NCBI RefSeq assembly: GCF_030814415.1
Contig: NZ_JAUSVB010000002.1
Location: 186,001-250,000 of the forward strand
Length of the DNA: 64,000 nucleotides
Direction: 5' to 3'
Source: Cellulomonas humilata
GTDB taxonomy: Bacteria; Actinomycetota; Actinomycetes; Actinomycetales; Cellulomonadaceae
Below the pieces are notes generated by a model. It was given only the letters and a program-made list of their open reading frames with translations. It made no database searches and had not been told where the DNA came from. This document shows, piece by piece, positions 16,713 through 25,400 of this stretch (position 1 is the stretch's first letter; each line of letters starts with the position of its first letter). The translations under genes and the position numbers were made by a program.

Positions 16713-18113
16713 TCAGGCTGTCGGGTCGGCGTTCGGGTCCTCGCCCAGGATCTCCGCCAGCGCGCGGTCGACCTCGGCGGCGTCGTCGACGGCCGTCGCG
16801 CGGCGGGTCGCGTAGCCGGCCGGGTCGTCGAGGTCCTCGGTGCCGGGCAGCAGGTCGGGGTGGTCCCAGACGGCGTCGCGTGCCGTCGCGCCGTTGTCGC
16901 GGGTGATCTGCGCCCACAGCGCCGCCGCGTCGCGGAGCCTGCGGGGTCGCAGCTCGAGACCGACGAGGTTGGCGAACGTCTGCTCCGCCGGCCCCCCGGC
17001 GGCGCGGCGGCGGCGGATCATCTCGCGCAGCGCCATGGTGTGCGGCAGGTGGGGGAGCGCGGCCGTGGTCGCGACCTCGTCGACCCAGCCCTCGACCAGG
17101 GCCAGCGCCGTCTCCAGCCGTTCGAGCGCGGCCTTCTGCGCCGGTGTGGTGTGCGGCGCGAAGACTCCACCGGACAGGGCCTGCTGGAGCGCTGCGGTGT
17201 CGGTCACGTCGATCGAGCGCACGGCCTCCTCGAGCTGGTCGGCGTCGATGGTGATGCCACGCGCGTAGGCCTCGACGGTGGCGAGCAGGTGGGCCCGCAG
17301 CCACGGCACGTGCGTGAACAGGCGGGTGGCTGCGGCCTCGCGCAGGGCGAGGAAGAGGCGGACCTCCTCGGCGGGCGCGTCGAGACCCTCGGCGAACGCG
17401 TCGACGTTAGCGGCCACGAGTGCGGGCGCCGGTCGGTCGAGCAGCGGGAGCCCGATGTCGGTGGTGCCGAACACCTCGTGCGCGAGGGTGCCGGCCGCCT
17501 GGCCCACCTGCATGCCGAAGACGGCGGAGCCGAGCTGGCGCAGGAGCTGGCTGGGCTCGATCCCGCCGGGCAGCGCGAGGTCCTCGGGCGCTCCGTCGGG
17601 CAGGGCGCCGCCGAGGGCTCCGACGAGCGCGACCGACAGCGAGGACGCGACCGGCTCGGTCAGCGTCCGCCACGTCGGCAGGGTCGCCTCGACCCACTCC
17701 GCGCGGCTCCAGGCCCGCGGGGTGCCCGTGGACGGCGGCAGGTCCGTCGCGGCGTCCAGCCACAGCTCGGCGACGGCGAGCGCGTCGAGCACCTGGCGCG
17801 TCTGGGCGGTGGTCAGGGACGGGTCCCCACCGGCGGCGGCCTGCTGGCGGGCCAGGTCGTGCGCCATCTGCCAGTTGACCGGGTCGTCGCCGGACGCGGC
17901 GAGCAGGGCCTGGACCTGCGCGAACACCTGCTGGAGCGCGGCGGGGTCGTCGGGCAGGCCGGAGGCGGCGGCCATCGCGCCGGGGTCGAAGCCGCGCTCC
18001 TGCAGCTCGCGGATCGCTTCGTCGGCGCCCTCGCCCAGCATCGCGCGCATCACCTGCTCCCAGGCGGGCACGCCACCATCGGATCCTGGGACGGCGGAGT
18101 TGTCGGGGCTCAC
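16713..18113 (-). CDS. Zincin_2 (DUF2342) putative zinc-dependent metalloprotease
   Basis: 466-residue protein of the actinobacterial Zincin_2/DUF2342 group, also annotated as F420-associated hydrolase (Rv3195-like). Recognisable blocks are the N-terminal GGVPAWEQVMRAML, the central AGTLAHEVFGTTDIGLPLL, and LREAAATRLFTHVPWL (about 257-272) before LLATVEAYARG. In homologues I recall a His in the first part of this last block (REAAHxRLF). Here the position is Ala262, so one presumed metal ligand may be missing; His268 is kept. The GTG start at 18111-18113 is preceded by a good AGGAGG. It is convergent with the YgjP-type gene across the tandem repeat array and divergent from the SDR gene. Confidence 0.8.
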   Translation of the reverse strand: MSPDNSAVPGSDGGVPAWEQVMRAMLGEGADEAIRELQERGFDPGAMAAASGLPDDPAALQQVFAQVQALLAASGDDPVNWQMAHDLARQQAAAGGDPSLTTAQTRQVLDALAVAELWLDAATDLPPSTGTPRAWSRAEWVEATLPTWRTLTEPVASSLSVALVGALGGALPDGAPEDLALPGGIEPSQLLRQLGSAVFGMQVGQAAGTLAHEVFGTTDIGLPLLDRPAPALVAANVDAFAEGLDAPAEEVRLFLALREAAATRLFTHVPWLRAHLLATVEAYARGITIDADQLEEAVRSIDVTDTAALQQALSGGVFAPHTTPAQKAALERLETALALVEGWVDEVATTAALPHLPHTMALREMIRRRRAAGGPAEQTFANLVGLELRPRRLRDAAALWAQITRDNGATARDAVWDHPDLLPGTEDLDDPAGYATRRATAVDDAAEVDRALAEILGEDPNADPTA

Positions 18114-18178
18114 GTGGACCTCCTGCGACGATAGGGCCGGCTGCGAACCACGGTAACCGCGCAGCACAGGAACGAGGG

Positions 18179-19273
18179 ATGGTGGGCGAGCAGATTCGCT
18201 CAGGGCGCAGCACACGACGGGATGGCCCGTCGACGGCGACGGCGGACGCGGCACCGGCAGGCGAGCCGGCCGACGAGGTCGTCGTCGTCGGCCGCGGACC
18301 CATCGCGTCCGCGGTCGCCGCGGCGTGGGGCGAGCACGTCCGGACGGTCGACGAGCTCCCTGCCGAGAGCCCGCAGGACGCGATCGCCGGTGCCACCGTC
18401 GTGGTGCTCGTCGCGCACCCGGGCGACCTCGTCGCGTCCCCGGTCAAGGGGCGTCGCGAACGCGAGACCGCCGTCGTCGCGCACACCCAGCGCGTCCTGG
18501 GCGCTGCGCGCGCCGTGGGTGCGCGGCACGTCGTGGCGATCGGGTCTGCCGTCGTGCACGGCGCGTGGGCCGACCGTCCCGTGATCCACGACGTCGACCC
18601 CCTCCCGCGCGCGGACGAGTCGGTCCGCGAGGGACTGGTCGGTGACCTCCTGGCCGCCGAGGCCGTGCTGGAACGTGCTCGGCGCCGCAAGGCTCCGCTC
18701 GTCACGGTGCTGCGTCCGGCCGCGGTGGTCGGGGTGGGGATCGACACCTTCGTGACGCGGCACTTCGAGGCGCCCCGCCTGCTGACGGTGCGCGGCGCGG
18801 TCCGGCAGTGGCAGTTCGTGCACGTCGAGGACCTCGCGGCGGCGGCCCGGTTCGCCGTGGCGCACCGCCTGGCCGGCGTCCTGACCGTCGGTGCCGACGA
18901 CGTGCTCGAGCCCGCGCAGGTCGAGGCGGCCGCCGGGATGCGGCGGGTCGAGCTGGCCGCGGCGACGGCGTTCGGCACCGCCGAGCGGCTGCACCGCGTG
19001 GGGGTGCTGCCCGCGCCGGCGTCCGAGCTCGCGTTCGTGGTCTACCCGTGGACCGTCGCGGCCGACCGGCTGCGCGAGGCCGGCTGGGCTCCGCGCTGGT
19101 CGAGCGCCGCCTGCCTGGACGTGCTGCTCGAGGGCGTGCAGGGACGGGTCGCGGTGGCCGGACGACGTGTCGGCACCCGCGACGCGGCGGCGCTCGGGGC
19201 CGCGGGGGCAGCGGTCGCCCTCATCGGCACCGCGGCAGTGTGGCGCCAGGCGCGAGCGCGGCGGCGACCGTGA
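18179..19273 (+). CDS. SDR-family NAD(P)-dependent epimerase/dehydratase-like protein
   Basis: 364-residue extended short-chain dehydrogenase fold. A 30-residue disordered head is followed by EVVVVGRGPIASAVAAAW (nucleotide-binding Gly-rich loop, about 33-50), then RHVVAIGSAVVHGAW and VLRPAAVVG typical of NAD-dependent epimerases. The classic YxxxK is not obvious, so it may be an atypical or non-catalytic member. A C-terminal Ala-rich segment (AALGAAGAAVALIGTAAVW) followed by Arg residues looks like one membrane helix. The ATG at 18179 follows an AGGAACGAGG ribosome-binding site. The stop overlaps the GTG of the next gene (GTGA), so the PDZ-Lon protease is co-translated. Confidence 0.75.
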   Translation: MVGEQIRSGRSTRRDGPSTATADAAPAGEPADEVVVVGRGPIASAVAAAWGEHVRTVDELPAESPQDAIAGATVVVLVAHPGDLVASPVKGRRERETAVVAHTQRVLGAARAVGARHVVAIGSAVVHGAWADRPVIHDVDPLPRADESVREGLVGDLLAAEAVLERARRRKAPLVTVLRPAAVVGVGIDTFVTRHFEAPRLLTVRGAVRQWQFVHVEDLAAAARFAVAHRLAGVLTVGADDVLEPAQVEAAAGMRRVELAAATAFGTAERLHRVGVLPAPASELAFVVYPWTVAADRLREAGWAPRWSSAACLDVLLEGVQGRVAVAGRRVGTRDAAALGAAGAAVALIGTAAVWRQARARRRP

Positions 19274-20430
19274 GCACGGGCGCGAGTGACGGGGCTGGTG
19301 CCGAGTCGGGAGATGATGTGGGCGTGCTCGACCAGCCCACCTCACCGCCCGACGTCGACGACGACCTCGATCCGCCCGAGCGCATCAGTCCTCGGTCGCT
19401 CACCCTCTCGGTGGGCATGATGGTCACCGCTCTGCTGCTCGCCGTCCTCGTGGTGCTCCCGGTGCCGTACGCGATCAGCAGCCCCGGCCCCACGCGCGAC
19501 GTGCTGGGCGAGCACGACGGCACCCCGCTCATCCAGATCTCCGGCGCCGAGACGTTCGACTCGACCGGCGAGCTGAGGCTGACCACCGTGTCGGGCACGG
19601 GCGGGCCCGGGTTCCCGTCGAGCGTCGTCGGGGTCCTGCAGGGCTGGTTCTCCCCGTGGGCGGTCGTCCAGCCGGTCGAGCTGCTCTACCCGCCGGACCG
19701 GACGCAGGACGAGATCGACGAGTCGAACACCGCCGAGATGGTCTCCTCGCAGGAGAACGCCGCGGTCGCTGCGCTCACGGAGCTGGGCTACGAGGTTCCC
19801 GCGACGCTCGTCGTCGCCGGGACGGTCGAGGGGTCCGACGCGGAGGGGAAGGTCGAGGACGGGGACGTCATCGTCGCCCTCGACGGCACCGCGGTGCCTG
19901 ACTACCAGGGGCTCATCGGGATGCTCGACGACGTCGAGGCGGGGGACACCGTGACGCTCACGGTCCGGCGGCACGGGCAGGCGGTCGACATCCCGATCGT
20001 GACCACCGAGAAGCCCGACGGCGGTGCGCAGATCGGGGTGTTCATCGACCCGGCGTTCGACATGCCCGTAGACGTCACCATCAGCATCGACGACATCGGC
20101 GGCCCCAGCGCGGGGACCATGTTCGCGCTCGGCATCATCGACAAGATGACGCCCGAGGACGAGGCGAACGGCAAGGACATCGCGGGGACCGGCACCATCG
20201 ACGTGACCGGCGAGGTCGGTCCCATCGGCGGCATCCGTCAGAAGCTCGCGGGCGCGACGCGCGACGGGGCCACGTGGTTCCTGGCCCCGGCCGCGAACTG
20301 CGACGAGGTCGTCGACCACGTGCCGGACGGTCTGCGCGTGGTGCGCATCGAGACCCTGCACGAGGCGCGCGAGGCGATCACGGCGATCGGCGCCGGCACC
20401 GGCGACGACCTGCCGACCTGCACGAGCTAG
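19270..20430 (+). CDS. Membrane-anchored PDZ-Lon (S16) serine protease
   Basis: 386-residue protease. One transmembrane helix at about 45-68 (TLSVGMMVTALLLAVLVVLP) is followed by an extracytoplasmic region, a PDZ domain (about 175-250, containing VEDGDVIVALDG) and a Lon-type proteolytic domain. The Ser-Lys dyad is visible as GGPSAGTMFALG (Ser about 281) and GPIGGIRQKLAGA (Lys about 324). It is orthologous in architecture to Rv3194c-type proteins, whose substrate is unknown. I chose the GTG at 19270 because it overlaps the upstream stop; a later GTG at 19318 preceded by GGGAG is a fair alternative. The downstream gene is convergent and only 6 bp away. Confidence 0.9.
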   Translation: MSTGASDGAGAESGDDVGVLDQPTSPPDVDDDLDPPERISPRSLTLSVGMMVTALLLAVLVVLPVPYAISSPGPTRDVLGEHDGTPLIQISGAETFDSTGELRLTTVSGTGGPGFPSSVVGVLQGWFSPWAVVQPVELLYPPDRTQDEIDESNTAEMVSSQENAAVAALTELGYEVPATLVVAGTVEGSDAEGKVEDGDVIVALDGTAVPDYQGLIGMLDDVEAGDTVTLTVRRHGQAVDIPIVTTEKPDGGAQIGVFIDPAFDMPVDVTISIDDIGGPSAGTMFALGIIDKMTPEDEANGKDIAGTGTIDVTGEVGPIGGIRQKLAGATRDGATWFLAPAANCDEVVDHVPDGLRVVRIETLHEAREAITAIGAGTGDDLPTCTS

Positions 20431-20436
20431 TCCGAG

Positions 20437-20982
20437 CTACTCGAGCGTGGTCCGGACCGCCGCCACCAGACCGGGCACCAGGTCCGGGCCCTGACCGACC
20501 TGGTCGGCGGTGTCGTTCGCGCGGCTGCGCACCGCGCACCAGGACGGGCCGTCGCGCAGCGCGCCGACGACGAGCCGCACGTCCTGCCGCTCGGGGTGGG
20601 CGAGCAGGTACTCCAGCGCGGCGTCGGTGTCCGGCGGCATCGCCTCCTCGGCGGCCGGGGGGAGCACGACGCGCTCGACGGTCACCGCCATCCCGTCCAC
20701 CGTCGACGGCCACGACAGGCCGGCGAGCAGCGTCTCGAGGTCGGGCGCGGCGGGCAGCTCCTCCTGCTCGACCGACGTGAGGTGCCACGGCTGGGACCGG
20801 GCGGCGGTCAGGACGGACGGGTCGAGCTGCGCGGCGAGGCCCGGTTCGGTCCGCAGCATCTCCTGCGTCCGGACCAGCGCGAACACCCGCACCGGGCCGT
20901 CCCACCCGGCCTCGGCGACGTGGTGCTCGATCTCGCGGACGGATTCGGCCAGCGCGGCCAGGTCGGGGGAGGGTTCACTCAC
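20437..20982 (-). CDS. PPA1309-family conserved hypothetical protein
   Basis: 181-residue cytoplasmic protein of an actinobacterial family without assigned function. Recognisable stretches are EPSPDLAALAESVREIEHHVAEAGWD at the N-terminus (in pieces), RVFALVRTQE, EQEELP and LSWPSTVDGMAVTVER, then DVRLVVGALRDG. No catalytic motif, signal peptide or membrane segment was seen. It starts at GTG 20980-20982. It is divergent from the UPF0182 gene, with a 148-bp gap that would hold both promoters. In related genomes this family tends to sit next to UPF0182 and PDZ-Lon genes, so a membrane-related or proteolysis-related role is a guess. Confidence 0.75.
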   Translation of the reverse strand: MSEPSPDLAALAESVREIEHHVAEAGWDGPVRVFALVRTQEMLRTEPGLAAQLDPSVLTAARSQPWHLTSVEQEELPAAPDLETLLAGLSWPSTVDGMAVTVERVVLPPAAEEAMPPDTDAALEYLLAHPERQDVRLVVGALRDGPSWCAVRSRANDTADQVGQGPDLVPGLVAAVRTTLE

Positions 20983-21130
20983 AGGTTCATCGTCCCATTC
21001 CTGTGGGAACCTGTGCCTCGACCGGCACGTTCTCCCGTGCGAGTGGCGGCGTCCCGTACGCGTCGCCCGGCACGGTCGTGACCGTGCCGAACGTGCTCAC
21101 CCTGTTGCCGACGACGAGGACTGCCACGCC

Positions 21131-24115
21131 GTGACCTTCGGAAGCCCGCCGCCCCGCCCGAGCCCGGCACGCCCGCGCCGACGCGGAGCGCTCGCCCCCA
21201 CGCTCGTCGTCCTCGGGGTGCTCGTCGTCGTCGTGCTGATCCTGGCCCAGGTGTGGACCGAGGTCCTCTGGTACCAGCAGCTCGGGTTCGGCAACGTGAT
21301 CCGCACCGAGTGGGGCACGCGCGCCATCCTCTTCGCGCTCGGCTTCCTCGTCATGGGCGGCGCCGTCTACTGGAGCCTCAACTTCGGCTACCGCTCGCGC
21401 CCGGTGTACGCCCCGTCCACGCAGGAGCAGGCGAACCTCGACCAGTACCGCGAGGCCATCGAGCCCCTGCGCCGGCTGGTCATGATCGTCGGCCCCGCGG
21501 TCCTGGGCCTGTTCGCCGGCGCCGCGGCGTCGCAGCAGTGGCAGACCATCCAGCTGTGGATGCACGGGGGATCGGTCGGGAAGACCGACCCCCAGTACGG
21601 CATCGACCTGGGCTTCTACCTGTTCACGCTGCCGGGGCTGCGGTTCGTGGTCTCGTTCCTCATGGCGGTCGTCGTGCTCTCGGGCATCGGCGCACTGGCT
21701 ACGCAGTACCTCTACGGCGGCCTGCGCGTCGGCGGTCAGCGCGGTGGCGCGCCGCGGACGACGAGGGCGGCACGCATCCAGCTGTCCGTCATCGCGGCCG
21801 TGCTCATGCTGCTCATCGCGGCGAGCTACTGGCTGGACCGGTTCTCGATCCTGACGAAGACGGGCCGGAAGTTCGCCGGCGCCTCGTTCACCGACGTGCA
21901 CGCCGTCATTCCGTCGAAGGCGATCCTGGCGGGCATCGCGATCTTCGTGGCGGTCATGTTCATCGTCACCGCGGTCCGCGGGAACTGGCGCCTCCCCGCC
22001 ATCGGCGTCGGCCTGATGGTCGTGGCGGCCGTCGCCGTCGGCGGCGTCTACCCCGCCGTGGTCCAGCGCTTCCAGGTGCAGCCCAACCAGCAGGACGCCG
22101 AGGCGGAGTTCATCGGGCGCAACATCGACGCCACGCTCGACGCGTACGACCTCCAGGACGTCGAGAAGACGGAGTACGACGCCGAGGTCACGGCCGAGGC
22201 CGGTGCGCTGCGCTCCGACGCCGACACCACGGCCTCGATCCGGCTCCTCGACCCGCAGATCGTCAGCCCGTCGTTCAAGCAGCTCGAGCAGATCCGCGCG
22301 TTCTACGACTTCCCCGACTCGCTGTCGGTGGACCGGTACGAGATCGACGGGGAGAGCCGCGACACCGTGATCGCCGTCCGCGAGCTGTCGCTCGAGGGAC
22401 TGGACGCGCAGCAGCGCAACTGGACCAACGACACCACCGTCTACACGCACGGGTACGGCGTCGTCGCGGCCTACGGCAACACGACCGCGGGGCGTGGAGC
22501 CCCCGCCTTCTGGGAGCAGGGCATCCCGTCGCAGGGGCAGATGGGCAAGTACGAGCCGCGCATCTACTTCAGCCCCAAGGCCCCGCTGTACTCGATCGTC
22601 GGTGCTCCCGAAGGGGCCGACCCGTGGGAGCTCGACTACCCGGCCGACGACTCGGAGGGCGCCGTCAACAGCACGTTCCCGACGCAGGACGTCTCCGCCG
22701 GCCCGTCGATCGGCAACCCGCTGAACAAGCTGCTCTTCGCACTGAAGTTCGGCTCGGAGCAGATCCTCTTCTCGGACCGCGTGACCAGCGACTCGCAGAT
22801 CCTCTACGAGCGTGACCCCCGCGACCGCGTCCAGAAGGTCGCCCCGTACCTCACGCTCGACGGCCGCGCGTACCCCGCGGTGGTCGACGGCCGCGTCAAG
22901 TGGATCGTCGACGGCTACACGACGTCGGATCAGTACCCGTACTCCGAGCCGAAGTCGCTCGACGACGCCACGACGGACTCGCTGACCGAGTCCTCCGAGA
23001 CGATCCAGGCGCTCCAGCCGAAGACCGCGAACTACATCCGCAACTCGGTGAAGGCCACGGTCGACGCCTACGACGGCTCGGTCACGCTGTACGCCTGGGA
23101 CGCCGAGGACCCGATCCTCAAGGCGTGGGACTCGGTGTTCCCGTCCACGCTCGAGCCGCTGTCCTCCATCAAGGGCAGCCTCATGAGCCACCTGCGCTAC
23201 CCCGAGGACCTGTTCAAGGTGCAGCGCAGCCTGCTCGCCCGCTACCACGTGACGAACGCCGGCCAGTTCTTCTCCGGCAACGACTTCTGGGCCAACCCGA
23301 ACGACCCGACCAGCAGCGTCGCCGTCCCGCAGCCGCCGTACTACCTGACGCTGCGGATGCCGGACCAGGACGCGGCCAGCTTCTCGCTGATGTCGTCGTT
23401 CATCCCGACCGGCACCAACGCGCGCAACGTCCTGACGGGCTACCTCGCGGTCGACGCCGAGGCAGGGAACGAGGACGGGAAGCCGTCCCCGGACTACGGC
23501 AAGATGCGCCTGCTCGAGCTGCCACGTGACTCGACGGTCCCCGGTCCCGGCCAGGTGAACAACAACTTCGTCGCCGACCCGGACGTGTCCAACGAGCTCA
23601 ACATCCTCGGCCGTGGCGACTCGCAGGTGGTCCGCGGCAACCTGCTGACCCTGCCCATGGGTGGCGGCCTGCTGTACGTGCAGCCGGTCTACGTCCAGGC
23701 CCGGTCCGGCACCACGTTCCCCCTGCTGCAACGCGTGCTCGTCGCGTTCGGTGACGACATCGGGTTCGCGGACACCCTCGACGGTGCGCTCGACCAGGTG
23801 TTCGGCGGGGACTCGGGCGCCGACGCCGGCGACGCCGGGACCGATCCCGACGCGGGGACACCGCCGACGGACGAACCGACCGACGAGCCGACCGACGGAG
23901 CGACACCGGCACCGACCGACCCGGGGACCGAGACCGGCACGGACGCGACCGCCCGTTCCGACCTCGACCGGGCGTTGCAGCAGGCCAAGCAGGCCATCGC
24001 CGACAGCCAGTCCGCGCTGGCACGCAACGACTTCGCTGCGTACGGCGAGGCGCAGCAGCGGCTCGACCAGGCCGTCCAGAGCGCCCTGGAGGCGGAGGCC
24101 CGGCTCGACGAGTGA
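21131..24115 (+). CDS. UPF0182 family large integral membrane protein
   Basis: 994-residue protein. After a Pro/Arg-rich head, about seven hydrophobic segments occupy the first 320 residues (first LVVLGVLVVVVLILAQVW). A large presumably extracytoplasmic domain follows, with YEPRIYFSPKAPLYSIVG and DRVQKVAPYLTLDG-like blocks characteristic of UPF0182 (Rv3193c-type). Residues about 900-940 are a Thr/Pro/Asp-rich linker, and the last 45 residues form an Ala/Gln-rich predicted coiled coil. The function is unknown. The start is GTG at 21131; a weak GAGGA lies about a dozen bases before it. A 13-bp GC-rich inverted repeat follows the stop, then the tRNA gene. Confidence 0.88.
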   Translation: MTFGSPPPRPSPARPRRRGALAPTLVVLGVLVVVVLILAQVWTEVLWYQQLGFGNVIRTEWGTRAILFALGFLVMGGAVYWSLNFGYRSRPVYAPSTQEQANLDQYREAIEPLRRLVMIVGPAVLGLFAGAAASQQWQTIQLWMHGGSVGKTDPQYGIDLGFYLFTLPGLRFVVSFLMAVVVLSGIGALATQYLYGGLRVGGQRGGAPRTTRAARIQLSVIAAVLMLLIAASYWLDRFSILTKTGRKFAGASFTDVHAVIPSKAILAGIAIFVAVMFIVTAVRGNWRLPAIGVGLMVVAAVAVGGVYPAVVQRFQVQPNQQDAEAEFIGRNIDATLDAYDLQDVEKTEYDAEVTAEAGALRSDADTTASIRLLDPQIVSPSFKQLEQIRAFYDFPDSLSVDRYEIDGESRDTVIAVRELSLEGLDAQQRNWTNDTTVYTHGYGVVAAYGNTTAGRGAPAFWEQGIPSQGQMGKYEPRIYFSPKAPLYSIVGAPEGADPWELDYPADDSEGAVNSTFPTQDVSAGPSIGNPLNKLLFALKFGSEQILFSDRVTSDSQILYERDPRDRVQKVAPYLTLDGRAYPAVVDGRVKWIVDGYTTSDQYPYSEPKSLDDATTDSLTESSETIQALQPKTANYIRNSVKATVDAYDGSVTLYAWDAEDPILKAWDSVFPSTLEPLSSIKGSLMSHLRYPEDLFKVQRSLLARYHVTNAGQFFSGNDFWANPNDPTSSVAVPQPPYYLTLRMPDQDAASFSLMSSFIPTGTNARNVLTGYLAVDAEAGNEDGKPSPDYGKMRLLELPRDSTVPGPGQVNNNFVADPDVSNELNILGRGDSQVVRGNLLTLPMGGGLLYVQPVYVQARSGTTFPLLQRVLVAFGDDIGFADTLDGALDQVFGGDSGADAGDAGTDPDAGTPPTDEPTDEPTDGATPAPTDPGTETGTDATARSDLDRALQQAKQAIADSQSALARNDFAAYGEAQQRLDQAVQSALEAEARLDE

Positions 24116-24122
24116 CGCAGGG

Positions 24123-24163
24123 GCCCGGCCGGTGGAGGTGACGCACGACACCACCGGCCGGGC
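24123..24163 (+). terminator. GC-rich stem-loop after UPF0182 gene
   Basis: GCCCGGCCGGTGG (24123-24135) pairs with CCACCGGCCGGGC (24151-24163), 13 bp. There is no real T tract, so termination may be weak or Rho-assisted. Confidence 0.55.
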
Positions 24164-24172
24164 GCCTGCGAT

Positions 24173-24201
24173 TTGGTCCCCCCTGGGGGGTGAGGTAAGT
24201 T
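24173..24201 (+). promoter_or_regulatory. Promoter of tRNA-fMet
   Basis: TTGGTC (24173-24178) and TAAGTT (24196-24201) are separated by 17 bp and lie 11 bp before the tRNA 5' end, a good housekeeping-sigma arrangement. Confidence 0.6.
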
Positions 24202-24212
24202 GTAACCACCGA

Positions 24213-24286
24213 CGCGGGGTGGAGCAGCTCGGTAGCTCGCTGGGCTCATAACCCAGAGGTCGCAGGTTCAAATCCTGCCCCCGCTA
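24213..24286 (+). tRNA. Initiator tRNA-fMet (CAT)
   Basis: 74-nt cloverleaf without encoded CCA. The anticodon CAT is at 24247-24249, in a CTGGG/CCCAG anticodon stem whose three consecutive G-C pairs mark initiator tRNAs. The acceptor begins C1 and ends T72, so 1-72 is unpaired, another initiator hallmark needed for formylation. The T arm is GCAGGTTCAAATCCTGC. The acceptor end coincides with the first nine bases of a 53-bp direct repeat found again about 1.07 kb downstream. Confidence 0.95.
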
Positions 24287-24330
24287 CAACAAGACGAAGG
24301 CCCGGACCTGATGGTCCGGGCCTTCGTCGT
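24278..24330 (+). repeat. 53-bp direct repeat, left copy (contains tRNA-fMet 3' end)
   Basis: Matches 25348-25400 at 51 of 53 positions (differences at 24290 and 24311). It includes the last nine bases of the tRNA and the whole downstream terminator hairpin. The spacing between copies is exactly 1070 bp, enclosing the CPT-like gene. Confidence 0.9.
24293..24328 (+). terminator. Terminator of tRNA-fMet
   Basis: Perfect 16-bp stem: 24293-24308 (GACGAAGGCCCGGACC) with 24313-24328, loop TGAT. It follows the tRNA by six bases. There is no long T tract. The hairpin is symmetrical enough to work on both strands. Confidence 0.8.
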
Positions 24331-24460
24331 TCGCGCAATCAGCCGTAGGCCCGGCGAACGGGTGCGTGGAGGGCAACACCGTTCCTCGCGGCACTCAGGG
24401 GGCGCCTCTCGATCCGGAGTGACGTTGTCGGGTCAGTCGGGTCACGCCGCGAGCCGACCG

Positions 24461-25060
24461 CTACCTGAGCCGGTCGAGCGCCTTCGGGGCTGCTCCGCTG
24501 CGGATCCACGTCAGGACGACGTCGGCGGCCGCGGGGACGTCGAGGACCGCCGTGTCGACCTCGACGTCGTAGTCGCCGTGCCGGTGCACGTACGGCAGCT
24601 GGGCCGTCGCCTGGCCCAGGGTCCTCTCGCCTCGGTCACGCTCGCGCTCGATGAGGACCGGCGGTTCGCACCGCACGCCGACGAGCACTGCACGCGTCGC
24701 ACGGAGCACCTCGGCCAGATCCCGCGACCACGCCGGCTCGAGCAGCACGTGGTCGACGACGACGTCGAACCCCGCAGCCGCGAGCGCCGCCGCAGTCCGG
24801 TGCAGGCCGCGGACCAGGTCGTGCGCCACAGGCCCCGCGACCACGCGCTCGATCGTCCCGTCGACCGCGAGCTCGTACCGGAACACCTCCGGCCACGAGC
24901 TCGAGAGGTAGCGGCGGGGCAGCATCGTCAGGTGCCGGTCGAGGCCGGCGTCGAGGAGGGGCCCGTCCCAGCGGTCCTGCAGCGCTCGGGCGAGCGAGGT
25001 CTTGCCTGCGCTGGAGGTGCCGTTGAGCACGACGACGGTGCCGGGTGCGGGCAGGCTCAT
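24461..25060 (-). CDS. Chloramphenicol 3-O-phosphotransferase-like kinase (CPT family)
   Basis: 199-residue P-loop kinase. Walker A is NGTSSAGKTS (about 13-22). Later comes DVVVDHVLLEP, VLVGVRCEPPVLIERERDRGERTLG and the C-terminal YDVEVDT, the same signature as the Streptomyces venezuelae chloramphenicol phosphotransferase. It could phosphorylate chloramphenicol or another small hydroxylated compound. The catalytic Asp position is plausible in VVVDHV. The ATG is at 25058-25060; GATACT seven bases upstream (25068-25073, minus) hints at a leaderless mRNA. It is the only gene between the two 53-bp repeats; codon use looks like its neighbours, so recent foreign origin is not obvious. Confidence 0.82.
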   Translation of the reverse strand: MSLPAPGTVVVLNGTSSAGKTSLARALQDRWDGPLLDAGLDRHLTMLPRRYLSSSWPEVFRYELAVDGTIERVVAGPVAHDLVRGLHRTAAALAAAGFDVVVDHVLLEPAWSRDLAEVLRATRAVLVGVRCEPPVLIERERDRGERTLGQATAQLPYVHRHGDYDVEVDTAVLDVPAAADVVLTWIRSGAAPKALDRLR

Positions 25061-25347
25061 GGCGCCGAGTATCGCGGCTCGACCGCCTCGGGGTGGTCGG
25101 CCGGCGGGTGAACCGGGGTGACCGGACGGCAGTCGCGATCCCGTCCTCCTCCACACCCCGCGATCGCCGACTGACGAGAGCAGGTAGCGCCCCGCCCCGG
25201 AGCGATCCTCGCGGCGATCAAGGCTGTCGACAGCCTCTGGTGTGATCCCACCATGGCAACGGCGGAGGGGATCGGGCTGCCGACGCACACCCTCTGAACT
25301 GCGACTACGCTCGGCGGCTCTGCCGACGACCGCAGATCAGGGTGGTC

Positions 25348-25400
25348 CCCCCGCTACAAGAAGACGAAGGCCCGGACCTGGTGGTCCGGGCCTTCGTCGT
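25348..25400 (+). repeat. 53-bp direct repeat, right copy
   Basis: Near-identical to 24278-24330. The tRNA-derived nine bases are kept, but the sequence further left does not form a tRNA, so this is not a second tRNA gene. Confidence 0.9.
25363..25398. terminator. Bidirectional terminator hairpin (repeat copy)
   Basis: Same 16-bp stem as after tRNA-fMet (25363-25378 with 25383-25398, loop TGGT). It lies 18 bp beyond the stop of the minus-strand LigD-type gene and could terminate its transcript. Confidence 0.7.

Noticed and set aside
24331-25347. Intact integrative element with integrase at the tRNA
   Set aside because: The space holds one kinase gene only; no recombinase or phage-like ORF.
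25320-25356. Second tRNA-fMet gene beside the right repeat
   Set aside because: Only the acceptor 3' end is repeated; no anticodon or T arm can be folded upstream.
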